A stretch of DNA of 64,000 nt from Endozoicomonas sp. NE40 (GTDB taxonomy: Bacteria > Pseudomonadota > Gammaproteobacteria > Pseudomonadales > Endozoicomonadaceae): the NCBI RefSeq assembly GCF_040549045.1, contig NZ_JBEWTB010000002.1, positions 3,894,501 to 3,958,500 on the forward strand, read 5' to 3'. The position numbers and the translations under genes are program-made. Each line of letters opens with the position of its first letter. Positions within the stretch are counted from its first letter, which is position 1. Under the pieces are notes generated by a model that worked only from the letters and a program-made list of their open reading frames with translations, did no database searches and was not told the DNA's origin. Positions 27,079-35,349 of the stretch are shown piece after piece.

Positions 27079-27453
27079 TCAGGCGGGTTCTGCTACAACC
27101 AGACCAAGCACATCCAGAAACTCTTCCAAGGCTGAAGGCTCAGAGAAGCCAAAGGGAATTCCGTAATAATTCTCTTTGCCTTTTGGGGTTTCCTTCTTCG
27201 GAAATTGTCTGTAATTACTACTGAATCGCTCCGGGGGAACACCGGCAATCACCCCGGAAATGTTCAGTAAATCTTGTTTCTGGGTAAGATAGTGGGGCTG
27301 TATGACCAGAGTATTACTGGAGGATTTAGTCTCGGTATTCACATACACTTCAACCAGATCCCCCGCACTGGCAAAGCCAATAGCCTTTTTGGTACGGCTG
27401 ACTTCTTCCAGTCCTAAACGCTTTAACACTTTTTCAACGTCTTGATGCTTCAT
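27079..27453 (-). CDS. DUF2002-like small protein
   Basis: 124 residues; ATG 27453 is preferred over a frame running back into the IS because the protein starts cleanly there (MKHQDVEKVLKRLG). The pattern VEVYVN...NTLVIQPHY...YRQFP...YYGIPFGFS resembles DUF2002 proteins of enterobacteria. Function unknown. It lies between McrB and the IS4 insertion, whose left end begins 130 bases upstream of its start and may have separated it from its promoter. Confidence 0.5.
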   Translation of the reverse strand: MKHQDVEKVLKRLGLEEVSRTKKAIGFASAGDLVEVYVNTETKSSSNTLVIQPHYLTQKQDLLNISGVIAGVPPERFSSNYRQFPKKETPKGKENYYGIPFGFSEPSALEEFLDVLGLVVAEPA

Positions 27454-27582
27454 AATTATTATCCGTTTAGAGCGTATCAGTGTACGGAGGGTTAAACTTG
27501 CAAGCGCCTCCCTCCAGATACGGATCATTCCAGAACTGGCTGGACTCTTCCAGCACTGAATACTTGATTTTATATTTTGTAC

Positions 27583-28745
27583 CTGACTACGGGACATTTT
27601 TTGAGGAGAGTGCTGGCAAGGTCAGCAGCATGAGCTAAGAGAGTAGTTCTCACACAAACTTTCTTTGATGCCAATGAACCCTGTCACAGCACTCCAGAAC
27701 AAGCTTAGTGTTCATCTCGATTGGAACAAGGCTCGTTGTGAATTTATTGCTCAATTTATCCTTGGTCTGATCAAACTCAGAACCAGCTCTCTATACAGAC
27801 TCCGTGTCGCCTTTGTCAGAGAGGCCTCCCCCGACTCAAGCTACAAACGGATTCAACGTTTTTTCAGAAGCTACTCACTGGACTACTCCGCTATTGCTCG
27901 CTTGATTGTCACGTTAGTGCCTCTTGAGCCTAAGTGGACTCTCTGTCTCGACAGAACCAACTGGAAACTCGGAAGTCAGGACATTAACCATCTGGTTCTG
28001 GCTGTTTGTTGTCAGGGTGTTGCCATTCCTTTGTTCTGGAGCAACCTTGATAAAGCTGGTTGCTCCGAGTCGAATCAGAGAATTGCCCTCATGAAACGCT
28101 TTTTGGCAACTTTTCCGGATCAGCCAGTTGCCTGCCTGTCTGCAGACCTGGAGTTTCATGGACATGGCTGGCTAAGCTGGCTCATGGAGCAAGGAATACT
28201 GTTCAGAGTACGCATCAAGAAGAATACACAAGTGGCGAAGCCCGGAAGCTCTGCCATCTCCGTGCGGTTGCAGTTTCGTTCACTGAAGGCTGGCACTTGG
28301 GACGCAATTTCGAAGCCTTGCAAAATCTGGGGCTTGAAGCTTTATGTTGCAGGGAGTTTGTCCCATAAAGGCTACTGCTTTGTTGTCAGCCAGGATAAGC
28401 CTGATACGATTATTCCCGACTACCATTGCCGCTGGGAAATCGAGTCTCTGTTCAGTTGCCTTAAAACCAGAGGGTTTGACATGGAAGCTTGCAGGCTGAC
28501 CGCACCAGAGAGGACGGACAAGCTGACGGCTTTGCTGGCTTTGGCATTCTGCTGGAGCTACACCGAAGGGTTGAAGAGGCAAGCAATTTCTCCATCAAGA
28601 ATTGCGAAAACGCGCTTTGGTGCATCATGGCCAGCAGAAAGCATTTTCCATCAAGGCTTGGAGTACCTGCAGGAACTACTTCTGAATCCTGATAAATTGA
28701 AACGTGGATTTAAACAGGCTTTGAACTTTTTTGTCCCGTAGTCAG
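27583..28745 (+). mobile_element. IS4-family insertion sequence with 9-bp target duplication
   Basis: 1163 bp. The perfect 14-bp terminal inverted repeats read CTGACTACGGGACA. The 9-bp target duplication ATTTTGTAC occurs at 27574-27582 and 28746-28754. Both the repeats and the transposase are intact, so this is a recent insertion. Confidence 0.95.
27668..28741 (+). CDS. IS4-family transposase
   Basis: 357 residues from the ATG at 27668. The DDE residues are seen as CLDRTNWKLG, CLSADLEFHG and the YREK-like YHCRWEIESLFSCLKTRG. Full length and without frameshift. Confidence 0.93.
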   Translation: MPMNPVTALQNKLSVHLDWNKARCEFIAQFILGLIKLRTSSLYRLRVAFVREASPDSSYKRIQRFFRSYSLDYSAIARLIVTLVPLEPKWTLCLDRTNWKLGSQDINHLVLAVCCQGVAIPLFWSNLDKAGCSESNQRIALMKRFLATFPDQPVACLSADLEFHGHGWLSWLMEQGILFRVRIKKNTQVAKPGSSAISVRLQFRSLKAGTWDAISKPCKIWGLKLYVAGSLSHKGYCFVVSQDKPDTIIPDYHCRWEIESLFSCLKTRGFDMEACRLTAPERTDKLTALLALAFCWSYTEGLKRQAISPSRIAKTRFGASWPAESIFHQGLEYLQELLLNPDKLKRGFKQALNFFVP

Positions 28746-28792
28746 ATTTTGTACCCGAAAAGCCTGAGGCGCTTGTATCAAAAGGGTCAGTC

Positions 28793-29452
28793 TTACCCCG
28801 CCACTTTCAGCTTCCTGCTCTCAACCTCAGCATCAATCATCTCCATCTGGCCCGACGTAGCCAGCTTTTTAACAACACCATAAAGCTTCAACATGCCCGA
28901 CTTGATGCTGTCAACCTGAAGAACCCCCAACGCTTTCTCTACAAACTCATCATCATCCAATTCCGAAGCCGCAGCCTTGAGATAAGCGGTATAATACGTT
29001 TTTTCATCACCGCCAAACATCCACATACCCGCCTCATCAGCGAATATAATCGATTCACCGGAATCAACCGCATCAGTGAGTTCATACAGCATGTCAAAGC
29101 CTTCCAGCGCAGCACTGTACTCACCCTGACGGGACAGCTTGGTGCATTCAATAAAAAGCGTATCAAGGTGGGCAAACCAAGCGTCAGTTTCCTCCGGAAC
29201 ATCCATAAAATTTTTTGAGTTGACGTCAAAAGGTGCGTAGTAATCACCCGCCAGAGACTGGTCATAGAACTCCTTAACCGCCGCCACAGTATCCCCAGCC
29301 GCAGGAAAATCATACTGCTCCTCGCCCACCACAGCACTGAAAACCTCACCTCTTTGGTTGGTGCCCATGACGTGCCATGCGCTATTCAGCAGCATCAACA
29401 AATCAGCCTTCTTTTTCTTGGAAAGAATTTTAAACAACACATCTTCATTCAT
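28793..29452 (-). CDS. Hypothetical protein
   Basis: 219 residues, acidic and helical (FKILSKKKKADLLMLLNSAW, DEFVEKALGVLQVD). There is a possible TPR-like repeat in the middle (SRQGEYSAALEGFDMLYELTDAVD). No family recognised and no membrane segment. It lies just beyond the IS4 right end; before the IS inserted it may have headed the same minus-strand transcript as mcrBC. Confidence 0.6.
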   Translation of the reverse strand: MNEDVLFKILSKKKKADLLMLLNSAWHVMGTNQRGEVFSAVVGEEQYDFPAAGDTVAAVKEFYDQSLAGDYYAPFDVNSKNFMDVPEETDAWFAHLDTLFIECTKLSRQGEYSAALEGFDMLYELTDAVDSGESIIFADEAGMWMFGGDEKTYYTAYLKAAASELDDDEFVEKALGVLQVDSIKSGMLKLYGVVKKLATSGQMEMIDAEVESRKLKVAG

Positions 29453-29536
29453 AACGTATTCCGCTATACCAAATTCAGGATCGACGTTAGAATTATTGAC
29501 TCAGCGGGGGTCATTTTAAAGCGAAGTTAACAGTTG

Positions 29537-30238
29537 TCAGGGTGTCTGATTTTTGGTTACGCGATCAACCAGCGTCTCCCACTCTTTGATTTTATCCCTC
29601 GCTCTGAGAGTCAGAAGATGCTGGGATAGCTCATCGATGTAAAGATCAACTTCCGATAATGAGTAATACTCATCTTCAGTAATAAAATGCAACAGGGCTG
29701 CTGCTAAACGCAGAACTGTTGGGGTGGCTGATCGATTATCTTTTCTCCAGCGATAAGCGGCTGAGCTGTTTCTGCCGAGAAGGGGGCCTATGCTGTTTTT
29801 TACTCCGGTTGCGTGATCAAGCAGCTCAGACAAGAGGTTGAGGTCAGGCTTTGTAAGATCAATGTGCCTTATGTATGTAGGATGAGAATCATAAAATTTG
29901 CATAAAAGCGCAAGTGAAAGATCGACAGGCAGATCGGGGCCTCTTTGTGTGCGTAGTCTCTTACCTTGTGATGATTTGGTACTTTTAGCTTTTGCGGTTT
30001 TATTGCCTTCTTGCGTTAGTTCGTACCAGATGGAACTGTTCAGCCCCAAAAACCAAACAATATCCTGAACAGACTCAATCTCCAGAGATTCTACAAAGTG
30101 AGTAAGCATTTTTCCCAGAACCGGCTCGTTATGCTTAAGGTTTCTTTCCGGGAAGTGTTTCAGCTTCTCCGATTTAAGTGAATCAAGAAAATTTCTTTCA
30201 CTGCCATTCAGCATGAAGCCTACTGTGATTTTGCTCAT
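29537..30238 (-). CDS. Hypothetical protein of the mobilization region
   Basis: 233 residues from ATG 30238, with GGAG five bases before it. A central basic stretch (KAKSTKSSQGKRLRTQRG) and a helix-turn-helix-like part (LLGRNSSAAYRWRKDNRSATPTVLRLAA) suggest DNA binding. It follows the relaxase genes on the same strand and may regulate or assist transfer. Not assigned to a family. Confidence 0.55.
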   Translation of the reverse strand: MSKITVGFMLNGSERNFLDSLKSEKLKHFPERNLKHNEPVLGKMLTHFVESLEIESVQDIVWFLGLNSSIWYELTQEGNKTAKAKSTKSSQGKRLRTQRGPDLPVDLSLALLCKFYDSHPTYIRHIDLTKPDLNLLSELLDHATGVKNSIGPLLGRNSSAAYRWRKDNRSATPTVLRLAAALLHFITEDEYYSLSEVDLYIDELSQHLLTLRARDKIKEWETLVDRVTKNQTP

Positions 30239-30274
30239 ATACACTCCGTGACAGTGACCTTAGTCTAAACAGTT

Positions 30275-30595
30275 TTACATGGAGTAGTCATTATTGGAAT
30301 AAACTGTACCCTTATTGCCTTTTTTCATGCCACTTGCAACTTCCTGAACGAGATTTTTTGCATATTCTTCTGCTCCTTTATCGCTCCTTACCGCTTCAGG
30401 AGAGTATCGGCGAACCGCATTTGAGATTTGCTTTTGGCTAAATCCATGGCCGAGTAATTTTTTGATGATTTTGATATCAAGCTTTTCCCAGTTAATTTCC
30501 TGGTCTAACGCCACTGTTTTTTTAGAGAATTGTGGGTGTTGCCTTAACGCCATTTTGACGTACCGTGTATCGGCAGTACTCGGGTCTGATTTCAT
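30275..30595 (-). CDS. Hypothetical protein after the relaxase
   Basis: About 106 residues from ATG 30595 (a TTG at 30625 would lengthen it by ten). The centre EINWEKLDIKIIKKLLGHGF is followed by SQKQISNAVRRYSPEA, which recalls the small helical C-terminal segment found in some MobA relaxases, so it may be a detached part of that protein. Basic, soluble. Confidence 0.5.
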   Translation of the reverse strand: MKSDPSTADTRYVKMALRQHPQFSKKTVALDQEINWEKLDIKIIKKLLGHGFSQKQISNAVRRYSPEAVRSDKGAEEYAKNLVQEVASGMKKGNKGTVYSNNDYSM

Positions 30596-30649
30596 GCTTT
30601 TTTCTAGGGCACCGGAAATTAGCAACCCTTTTCTGTGCTCATATGTGTC

Positions 30650-31669
30650 CTACTTTTCGGCTGGGATTGAATCAACTTTCTGATGCTTAGATTTTCGCTT
30701 GTAATAATTTTGCCTGTTTCTTTCAGTTAGAGTCTTTGTTTTGTTTATAGGTTTTGTTGGAACTGCTTTTTTATCTTCTGGATTATTTGTTTGAGAAGGG
30801 AGTGAGGCTGGTTTGGGGTTGGAAGTTATGTTTTTTTTGATTGTCTCAATAGGGTTTTCGTCTGAATTAATGATAAGACCTCTGGATATCAGTTCTTTGA
30901 GCTTGTAATTTGTACCCAATTCAGAGCCCTTGAATGAGTGCTTTCCATATGTAAATCGATAACCTACGAGTTTTTTATTTCTAATGTTCGGCACTGGAAT
31001 TATGCCCTTTCTTCTAAGGAGTTTTTCGAAAACTATTTTTTTGATGCCGTTTTTTATTTTGAGCAAATGATCAATTTCATCCTGAATTATTTCTAAAGGA
31101 GTTTTGTTCAATCCTGCTTTTGTCATCATAGAGCGAGAAGGTTTCCGCTGTTGGCTTTTATTATTAAAAACCAGCTTTTTTCCTTTCCCAACTTCTACCA
31201 TAGGTGTTGTTGGAGTCAGGTTAAATTGCTTTTCAAGTCTGGATGCAGCCAGTGCAGCTTTTATCAGCTCGAATCTGGGATTCCAGATTTTACCGGAAAA
31301 TTTGATTCGTGATATCTCAATATGCAGATGGTCCTGCAGGGTATTTTTATGCCGAACGCCAAACCAGAGGTGCTCATCTGGGTTCGTTTCCATCTGCCTA
31401 ATAAATTCTCGTACGATCAGACCCCATGTTTCATCGTTGCATTTCTCTCCTGGTGGGAGGCTTAGCACACAAGCGATAATAGGATTTCTGGTATCCGGGC
31501 GAGTATTGTGCAGATCGGAAAATTCCTTGGATATCTCATAGGCATTGCGTCCACAAACGTTACCACATGTGATTTCAAGCAATACAAATCCATGTCGGAC
31601 AATTTCTTCATCGAGGTAGTATTTTGTGTGTGAATGTAAATTATCGTGCCTCATTATCATTGATTTCAT
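30650..31669 (-). CDS. mobA: MobA-like relaxase (MOBP type)
   Basis: 339 residues. The relaxase metal site is visible as RHKNTLQDHLHIEISRI, preceded by a conserved block (RPDTRNPIIACVLSLPPGE, WGLIVREFIRQM). The C-terminal 150 residues are very basic and probably bind DNA. It would nick the element at oriT and pilot the strand through a helper's secretion channel. The ATG overlaps the mobC stop by four bases. The N-terminal tyrosine is probably Y17 or Y18 in HTKYYLDEE. Confidence 0.78.
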   Translation of the reverse strand: MKSMIMRHDNLHSHTKYYLDEEIVRHGFVLLEITCGNVCGRNAYEISKEFSDLHNTRPDTRNPIIACVLSLPPGEKCNDETWGLIVREFIRQMETNPDEHLWFGVRHKNTLQDHLHIEISRIKFSGKIWNPRFELIKAALAASRLEKQFNLTPTTPMVEVGKGKKLVFNNKSQQRKPSRSMMTKAGLNKTPLEIIQDEIDHLLKIKNGIKKIVFEKLLRRKGIIPVPNIRNKKLVGYRFTYGKHSFKGSELGTNYKLKELISRGLIINSDENPIETIKKNITSNPKPASLPSQTNNPEDKKAVPTKPINKTKTLTERNRQNYYKRKSKHQKVDSIPAEK

Positions 31670-32031
31670 TCGATCTCTCCGCTCTTTTTATGGAACCGGA
31701 TAAGAGACAGGATATTATCAATTTTTTCAAAAAAATGAGTACAATCCTCTTTGGAATTAGATTTCAGATATTGCTTTAAGTTGGAAATTTCTCCTGCCAA
31801 TTTGGCTAAATGCTCTATTTGTAAGCTGATTTTGCTAGGTCTTTTTTTAATTAATGTGTACCTTGCATATTCCCCAAGATGCTTGGAGTAGGACTTTCTG
31901 TCTGAGTTGACTAGCTTTGGATCTAGACCGATTTGATTTAAAAAGCAGTCAAACTCTTCGTCTGAGAAAGTGATTTTAACGGTATTAGTACGTTTTCCTG
32001 TTATGGGTTTTGTTGACTTGCTTGAGCTCAT
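31666..32031 (-). CDS. mobC: MobC-like relaxosome accessory protein
   Basis: 121 residues with a strong AGGGAGG site before the ATG. A beta strand then helix at 18-30 (NTVKITFSDEEFDCFL) fits the ribbon-helix-helix of MobC proteins. The following helices (LAKLAGEISNLKQYLKSN) match the family's C-terminal part. It would help the relaxase open oriT, which should lie just upstream. Confidence 0.65.
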   Translation of the reverse strand: MSSSKSTKPITGKRTNTVKITFSDEEFDCFLNQIGLDPKLVNSDRKSYSKHLGEYARYTLIKKRPSKISLQIEHLAKLAGEISNLKQYLKSNSKEDCTHFFEKIDNILSLIRFHKKSGEIE

Positions 32032-32388
32032 TGCCTTCCTCCCTGGTGGCTGTTGGGGCCTTCAGAGCACCCCTTGTTTATAATTTGTATTATAGAAAAT
32101 ATTTCGTAATTAAGTATAAATACATTCCGCAAGATTTTATCGATTGGTATCCAGAAATTCATCTCATTCTGATTATTGGTTTCTTTATACTTTGTACATA
32201 TGTTATCAATTTTGAATAGTATACTGTATATAAAACGTATTAAGTGCATATTACATAATTCTGGCTATAATATTTTCAGAGGATAATTTTCCTTTGGAGG
32301 TGGTCTCTATCGTGAGAGCCGAATGATTGTCACCACTTTAAGCATGCTCCATTTTGCTTTTGGCAGAATCTGGCAGGGAGGTTGGAAA
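32032..32388. other. AT-rich intergenic region, probable oriT and promoters
   Basis: These 357 bases lie between divergent mobC and the PrtN-like gene. They contain an inverted repeat TATAAT-TTGT-ATTATA at about 32079-32094 and long AT-rich stretches. By position next to mobC this is the best candidate for the transfer origin, but no known nic sequence was recognised. Confidence 0.4.
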
Positions 32389-32649
32389 ATGCTTGATTTT
32401 GATTTGCTGCATCGTGAGTTTGGTTACAGGGCTCTGGTGCCACTGGAAGATCTGGTTGAGCGAGGGTATCTGTCTCTGAGTGTCAGAACTGCAAAAAATC
32501 GTGCAGCACTGGACTTGTTACCTTTCCCGGTTGTGCGACCAGAAGACAGTCAGAAATCATCTTACATGGTGGCCATTAATGATTTTTATAAATGGATTAA
32601 TGGACGAGTCAAAGATGCCAATGACAGTTGGCAGAATATGAACGGATGA
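32389..32649 (+). CDS. Pyocin activator PrtN-like protein
   Basis: 86 residues from ATG 32389, chosen because GGGAGG lies eight bases upstream; the open frame begins at 32323. The pattern GYRALVPLEDLVERGYL...LPFPVVRPEDSQKSSYMVAINDFYKWI fits the PrtN family of small winged-helix activators. In an integrative element such a protein could switch on excision or transfer genes. It is read away from mobC. Confidence 0.75.
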   Translation: MLDFDLLHREFGYRALVPLEDLVERGYLSLSVRTAKNRAALDLLPFPVVRPEDSQKSSYMVAINDFYKWINGRVKDANDSWQNMNG

Positions 32650-32825
32650 TTTTAAAGCTTCTTGCAGATAGAACATACTTCTCACACATCGCTCTCCCTA
32701 GCCCCGGGCTTCTTGGTTTATCCCACGTCTACAACCAAAACAGAACTATTTCCAATTCTTTGAATGGTTACATCAACTAAGTTGTATTTGACACTTTTAC
32801 AATTTATTTATTGTTTTTTAAAAAA

Positions 32826-32873
32826 TACAATTTATAAGGTGTATTTAGACTAAAATACATTTTATAAATTGTA
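32826..32873. promoter_or_regulatory. Large palindromic operator upstream of hipB
   Basis: Two 22-23 base arms starting TACAATTTATAA are inverted around a short centre and match at nearly every position. The palindrome ends 15 bases before the hipB start and follows a TTGACA box near 32786. HipB represses its own operon by binding palindromes, so this is the likely operator. Confidence 0.75.
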
Positions 32874-32888
32874 TTACGGTGGCTTCTC

Positions 32889-33179
32889 ATGAAAACTCAG
32901 ATGGAGCTGGCACAAGCTCTTCAATATCACAGAAAAGCGAAAGGCATGGGGCAAAAGGATATGCGGCTGAAAATCGGTATGTCACAGCAGCAATACCAAA
33001 GAGCTGAGTCTGGCAGCGATCTCAGGGTTTCAACACTGCTCCGGATACTGGAAGGCCTGGATCTGGAGTTACAGCTAGTACCAAGGCAAAAGCCCGGCAG
33101 AAGTGAAGCTGTTTCTTTTGACTCTGATGTAAAAGCCGAATCTTCATGGCAGGACTTTCTGGGCGATCTGGAGGACTGA
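32889..33179 (+). CDS. hipB: HipB-like antitoxin and repressor
   Basis: 96 residues. The XRE helix-turn-helix spans about residues 10-65 (YHRKAKGMGQKDMRLKIGMSQQQYQRAESG, RILEGLDLELQLV). The C-terminal tail (SSWQDFLGDLED) is typical of HipB. It binds HipA and the operator. hipA starts three bases after its stop. Confidence 0.85.
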   Translation: MKTQMELAQALQYHRKAKGMGQKDMRLKIGMSQQQYQRAESGSDLRVSTLLRILEGLDLELQLVPRQKPGRSEAVSFDSDVKAESSWQDFLGDLED

Positions 33180-33182
33180 ATA

Positions 33183-34481
33183 ATGGCTGAAAAACAGCGC
33201 CCGCGTCCGGAGTTCGCAGAAGCTTTGGAGCTGGTTCTTCATGGGCAACGTATTGGAGTTCTGGTTCATTATTCCGGTGGGCGGAAAATTCTGACATTTG
33301 ATCCTGAATACCGTCAACTTCCAACATCTGAGCGACCTGTATTTACGCTGACCCAGCTATGGAAAGAGAATTATCTAGCTGGCCGACAAAGCCATTCTCA
33401 ACGTTTACCTCCCGTTCTCTCCAATCTACTGCCGGAAGGTGCGCTACGAGAATGGCTGTCTAGCTCCCTGAAGACACATATTGAAAATGAATTTCCTTTA
33501 CTGGCATGGACAGGAAATAACTTGCCGGGTGCTCTGGAGGCACTTCCTTTGAATGCGGGGGAAATTCCCGGCTGGGCATTAGCAGGCAGAGATCAGGTTG
33601 AACCAGTGCCTATACCTATAGATATCGGAGTGAAAGACTCAAAATTCTCTCTGGCCGGTGTGCAGATGAAATTCTCCAGTATCCGGCAAGATGGACGTTT
33701 CAATATTAGCACTGACATTGGCTCGGATAGCTGGATTATAAAAACCCCTTCCACTGTTTACCGCAATGTTCCGGAAAATGAATTTACTGCAATGAAACTG
33801 GCTGAAAGCATTGGGGTTGAAATACCCGAGATTCAGCTGATACCGCTGGAGAAACTCGATAACTTATCTGACATCGTTCTGCCAGATGAGCCCATGGCTT
33901 ATGGTATTCGGCGATTTGATCGGGGAGAGGGTTCGTACAGGCAAAATAAACACCGCATTCATACAGAGGATTTTGCTCAGATATTCGAATTTTATGCCCA
34001 CAAGAAATACAGTCATGCCAATTATGAACAGATAGGTCGGGTCATCTATCAGTTCAGTCAGAACGGGCTTGCAGATTTGCAACAAATGGCCAGACGCCTT
34101 CTGGCAAATATTTTGCTGGCAAATGGAGATGCACACCTGAAAAACTGGAGTATCATCTACCCAGATGGCATACAGCCCCGGCTGTCACCTGCTTATGATA
34201 TTGTCACTACGTTGGCGTATGTAAAAGGTGAGACGGGGTCTGCTCTCAATATGGGCAAAGAAAAAAGCTGGCGAGCCATGACAATGGGAACATTTCAGTA
34301 TTGGGCTTCGCGAATCGGAGCACCCTGGCCTGCTATTAAAATACATTTGCATGAGGCAATAGAGAGCGCCCGAGAACAATGGCCTGAGTTGTTACAAGCG
34401 TTACCTATGTCCGCAAGTCATAAAGACGTTTTGAAAGAACATATGGCGAGTTTGTCGTCTGATTTTCGTGTTGAGTTGTAA
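33183..34481 (+). CDS. hipA: HipA-like Ser/Thr kinase toxin
   Basis: 432 residues. The N-terminal HipA domain (LVLHGQRIGVLVHYSGGR, LPPVLSNLLPEGALREWL) is followed by the kinase core: SLAGVQMKFS (P-loop-like), WIIKTPS (Lys), NILLANGDAHLKNWSI (catalytic Asp and Asn) and LSPAYDIVTT (metal Asp). All are present. HipA toxins phosphorylate aminoacyl-tRNA synthetases and induce growth arrest. On this element the pair likely stabilises the island. Confidence 0.9.
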   Translation: MAEKQRPRPEFAEALELVLHGQRIGVLVHYSGGRKILTFDPEYRQLPTSERPVFTLTQLWKENYLAGRQSHSQRLPPVLSNLLPEGALREWLSSSLKTHIENEFPLLAWTGNNLPGALEALPLNAGEIPGWALAGRDQVEPVPIPIDIGVKDSKFSLAGVQMKFSSIRQDGRFNISTDIGSDSWIIKTPSTVYRNVPENEFTAMKLAESIGVEIPEIQLIPLEKLDNLSDIVLPDEPMAYGIRRFDRGEGSYRQNKHRIHTEDFAQIFEFYAHKKYSHANYEQIGRVIYQFSQNGLADLQQMARRLLANILLANGDAHLKNWSIIYPDGIQPRLSPAYDIVTTLAYVKGETGSALNMGKEKSWRAMTMGTFQYWASRIGAPWPAIKIHLHEAIESAREQWPELLQALPMSASHKDVLKEHMASLSSDFRVEL

Positions 34482-34607
34482 TACTGGGTGACGATGGTGA
34501 TTAGACTTTGAACTTCATCTGCCTCTTGCTGATGTCTCCATGCTTTTCCTGGTAAGAGGTTTACGACAAGAGGCAGCGAAGTAGCTCGGTCTGACATGCA
34601 AATGTGG

Positions 34608-34922
34608 TTACTGCGTCTTTTCTTGAAGTTTTTGAAGCAACTGATCAACAATTTGTCGATAAGCCCTTAATTCAGCCTTAATGTCAGCCAGGTTTTCTGA
34701 TCTCTCCTTGCTCATTACCGGCAGTTGTCCATCTAAGAATTCCTTTATGTTGAGTTGGGGATTGATTAAAAGTCTGGCATGGAGGTGCTCGCCAAGAAAT
34801 CGCTCAAGTACACCTGTTTTTAGGGAATATTGCTTTCTGATGCGGTCGAACTGGGTTACATCTTTGAGCAATTCATCAGTAACCGCTTGCTTCAGGCCTG
34901 CAGACATGCGTATCTGATTCAT
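34608..34922 (-). CDS. Hypothetical helical protein
   Basis: 104 residues with AGGAG before the ATG. Mostly helical and charged, ending in a coiled-coil-like segment (ENLADIKAELRAYRQIVDQLLQKLQEK). No family recognised. Read opposite to hipBA and away from the XRE gene. Confidence 0.5.
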   Translation of the reverse strand: MNQIRMSAGLKQAVTDELLKDVTQFDRIRKQYSLKTGVLERFLGEHLHARLLINPQLNIKEFLDGQLPVMSKERSENLADIKAELRAYRQIVDQLLQKLQEKTQ

Positions 34923-35063
34923 CTACCCATTCTCCTGTTGAGACAGATCAACTGTAAATCATAAAAAGAGAGATATAGTACGTGGTTATATAGTGCGTGG
35001 CTTAATTTTAGCTCACGAGCAATAGTTTTTGGGAAATTTACTCGTTGTGGATGAGGAATAGTC

Positions 35064-35270
35064 GTGGAGGTTGAGCCAAAAAAGCTATTTGGTAATCGCA
35101 TTCGTGAGTTACGTAAGGCGAAGGGTATCTCACAGGAGGCTCTTGCCCATTTGGCAGGTATTGATCGTGGCTACATGGGGCATATTGAGCGTGGTAACAG
35201 AAATGTAACGATAGAAAAAATTTACCAGTTGGCACACGCCTTAAAAGTTTCGCCTAGAGATTTTTTCTAA
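35064..35270 (+). CDS. XRE-family transcriptional regulator
   Basis: 68 residues from a GTG start. Almost the whole protein is an HTH of the Cro/CI type: FGNRIRELRKAKGISQEALA, HLAGIDRGYMGHIERGNRN, IYQLAHALKVSPRDFF. It has no effector domain. It lies beside the integrase and could control it or an adjacent promoter. Confidence 0.85.
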   Translation: MEVEPKKLFGNRIRELRKAKGISQEALAHLAGIDRGYMGHIERGNRNVTIEKIYQLAHALKVSPRDFF

Positions 35271-35349
35271 TACTGCCCATAGGTTATGGATCGCAATCAT
35301 AGTGTTTCAAGTGGTTAACTGGTTTCACCACATAAACAGGTGGAGATTT

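Noticed and set aside
14066..28790. A tRNA-like or Y-RNA-like non-coding RNA with the RNA-repair genes
   Set aside because: I looked for T-loop (GGTTCRA) and cloverleaf patterns in the spacers; the only hits were inside coding sequence.
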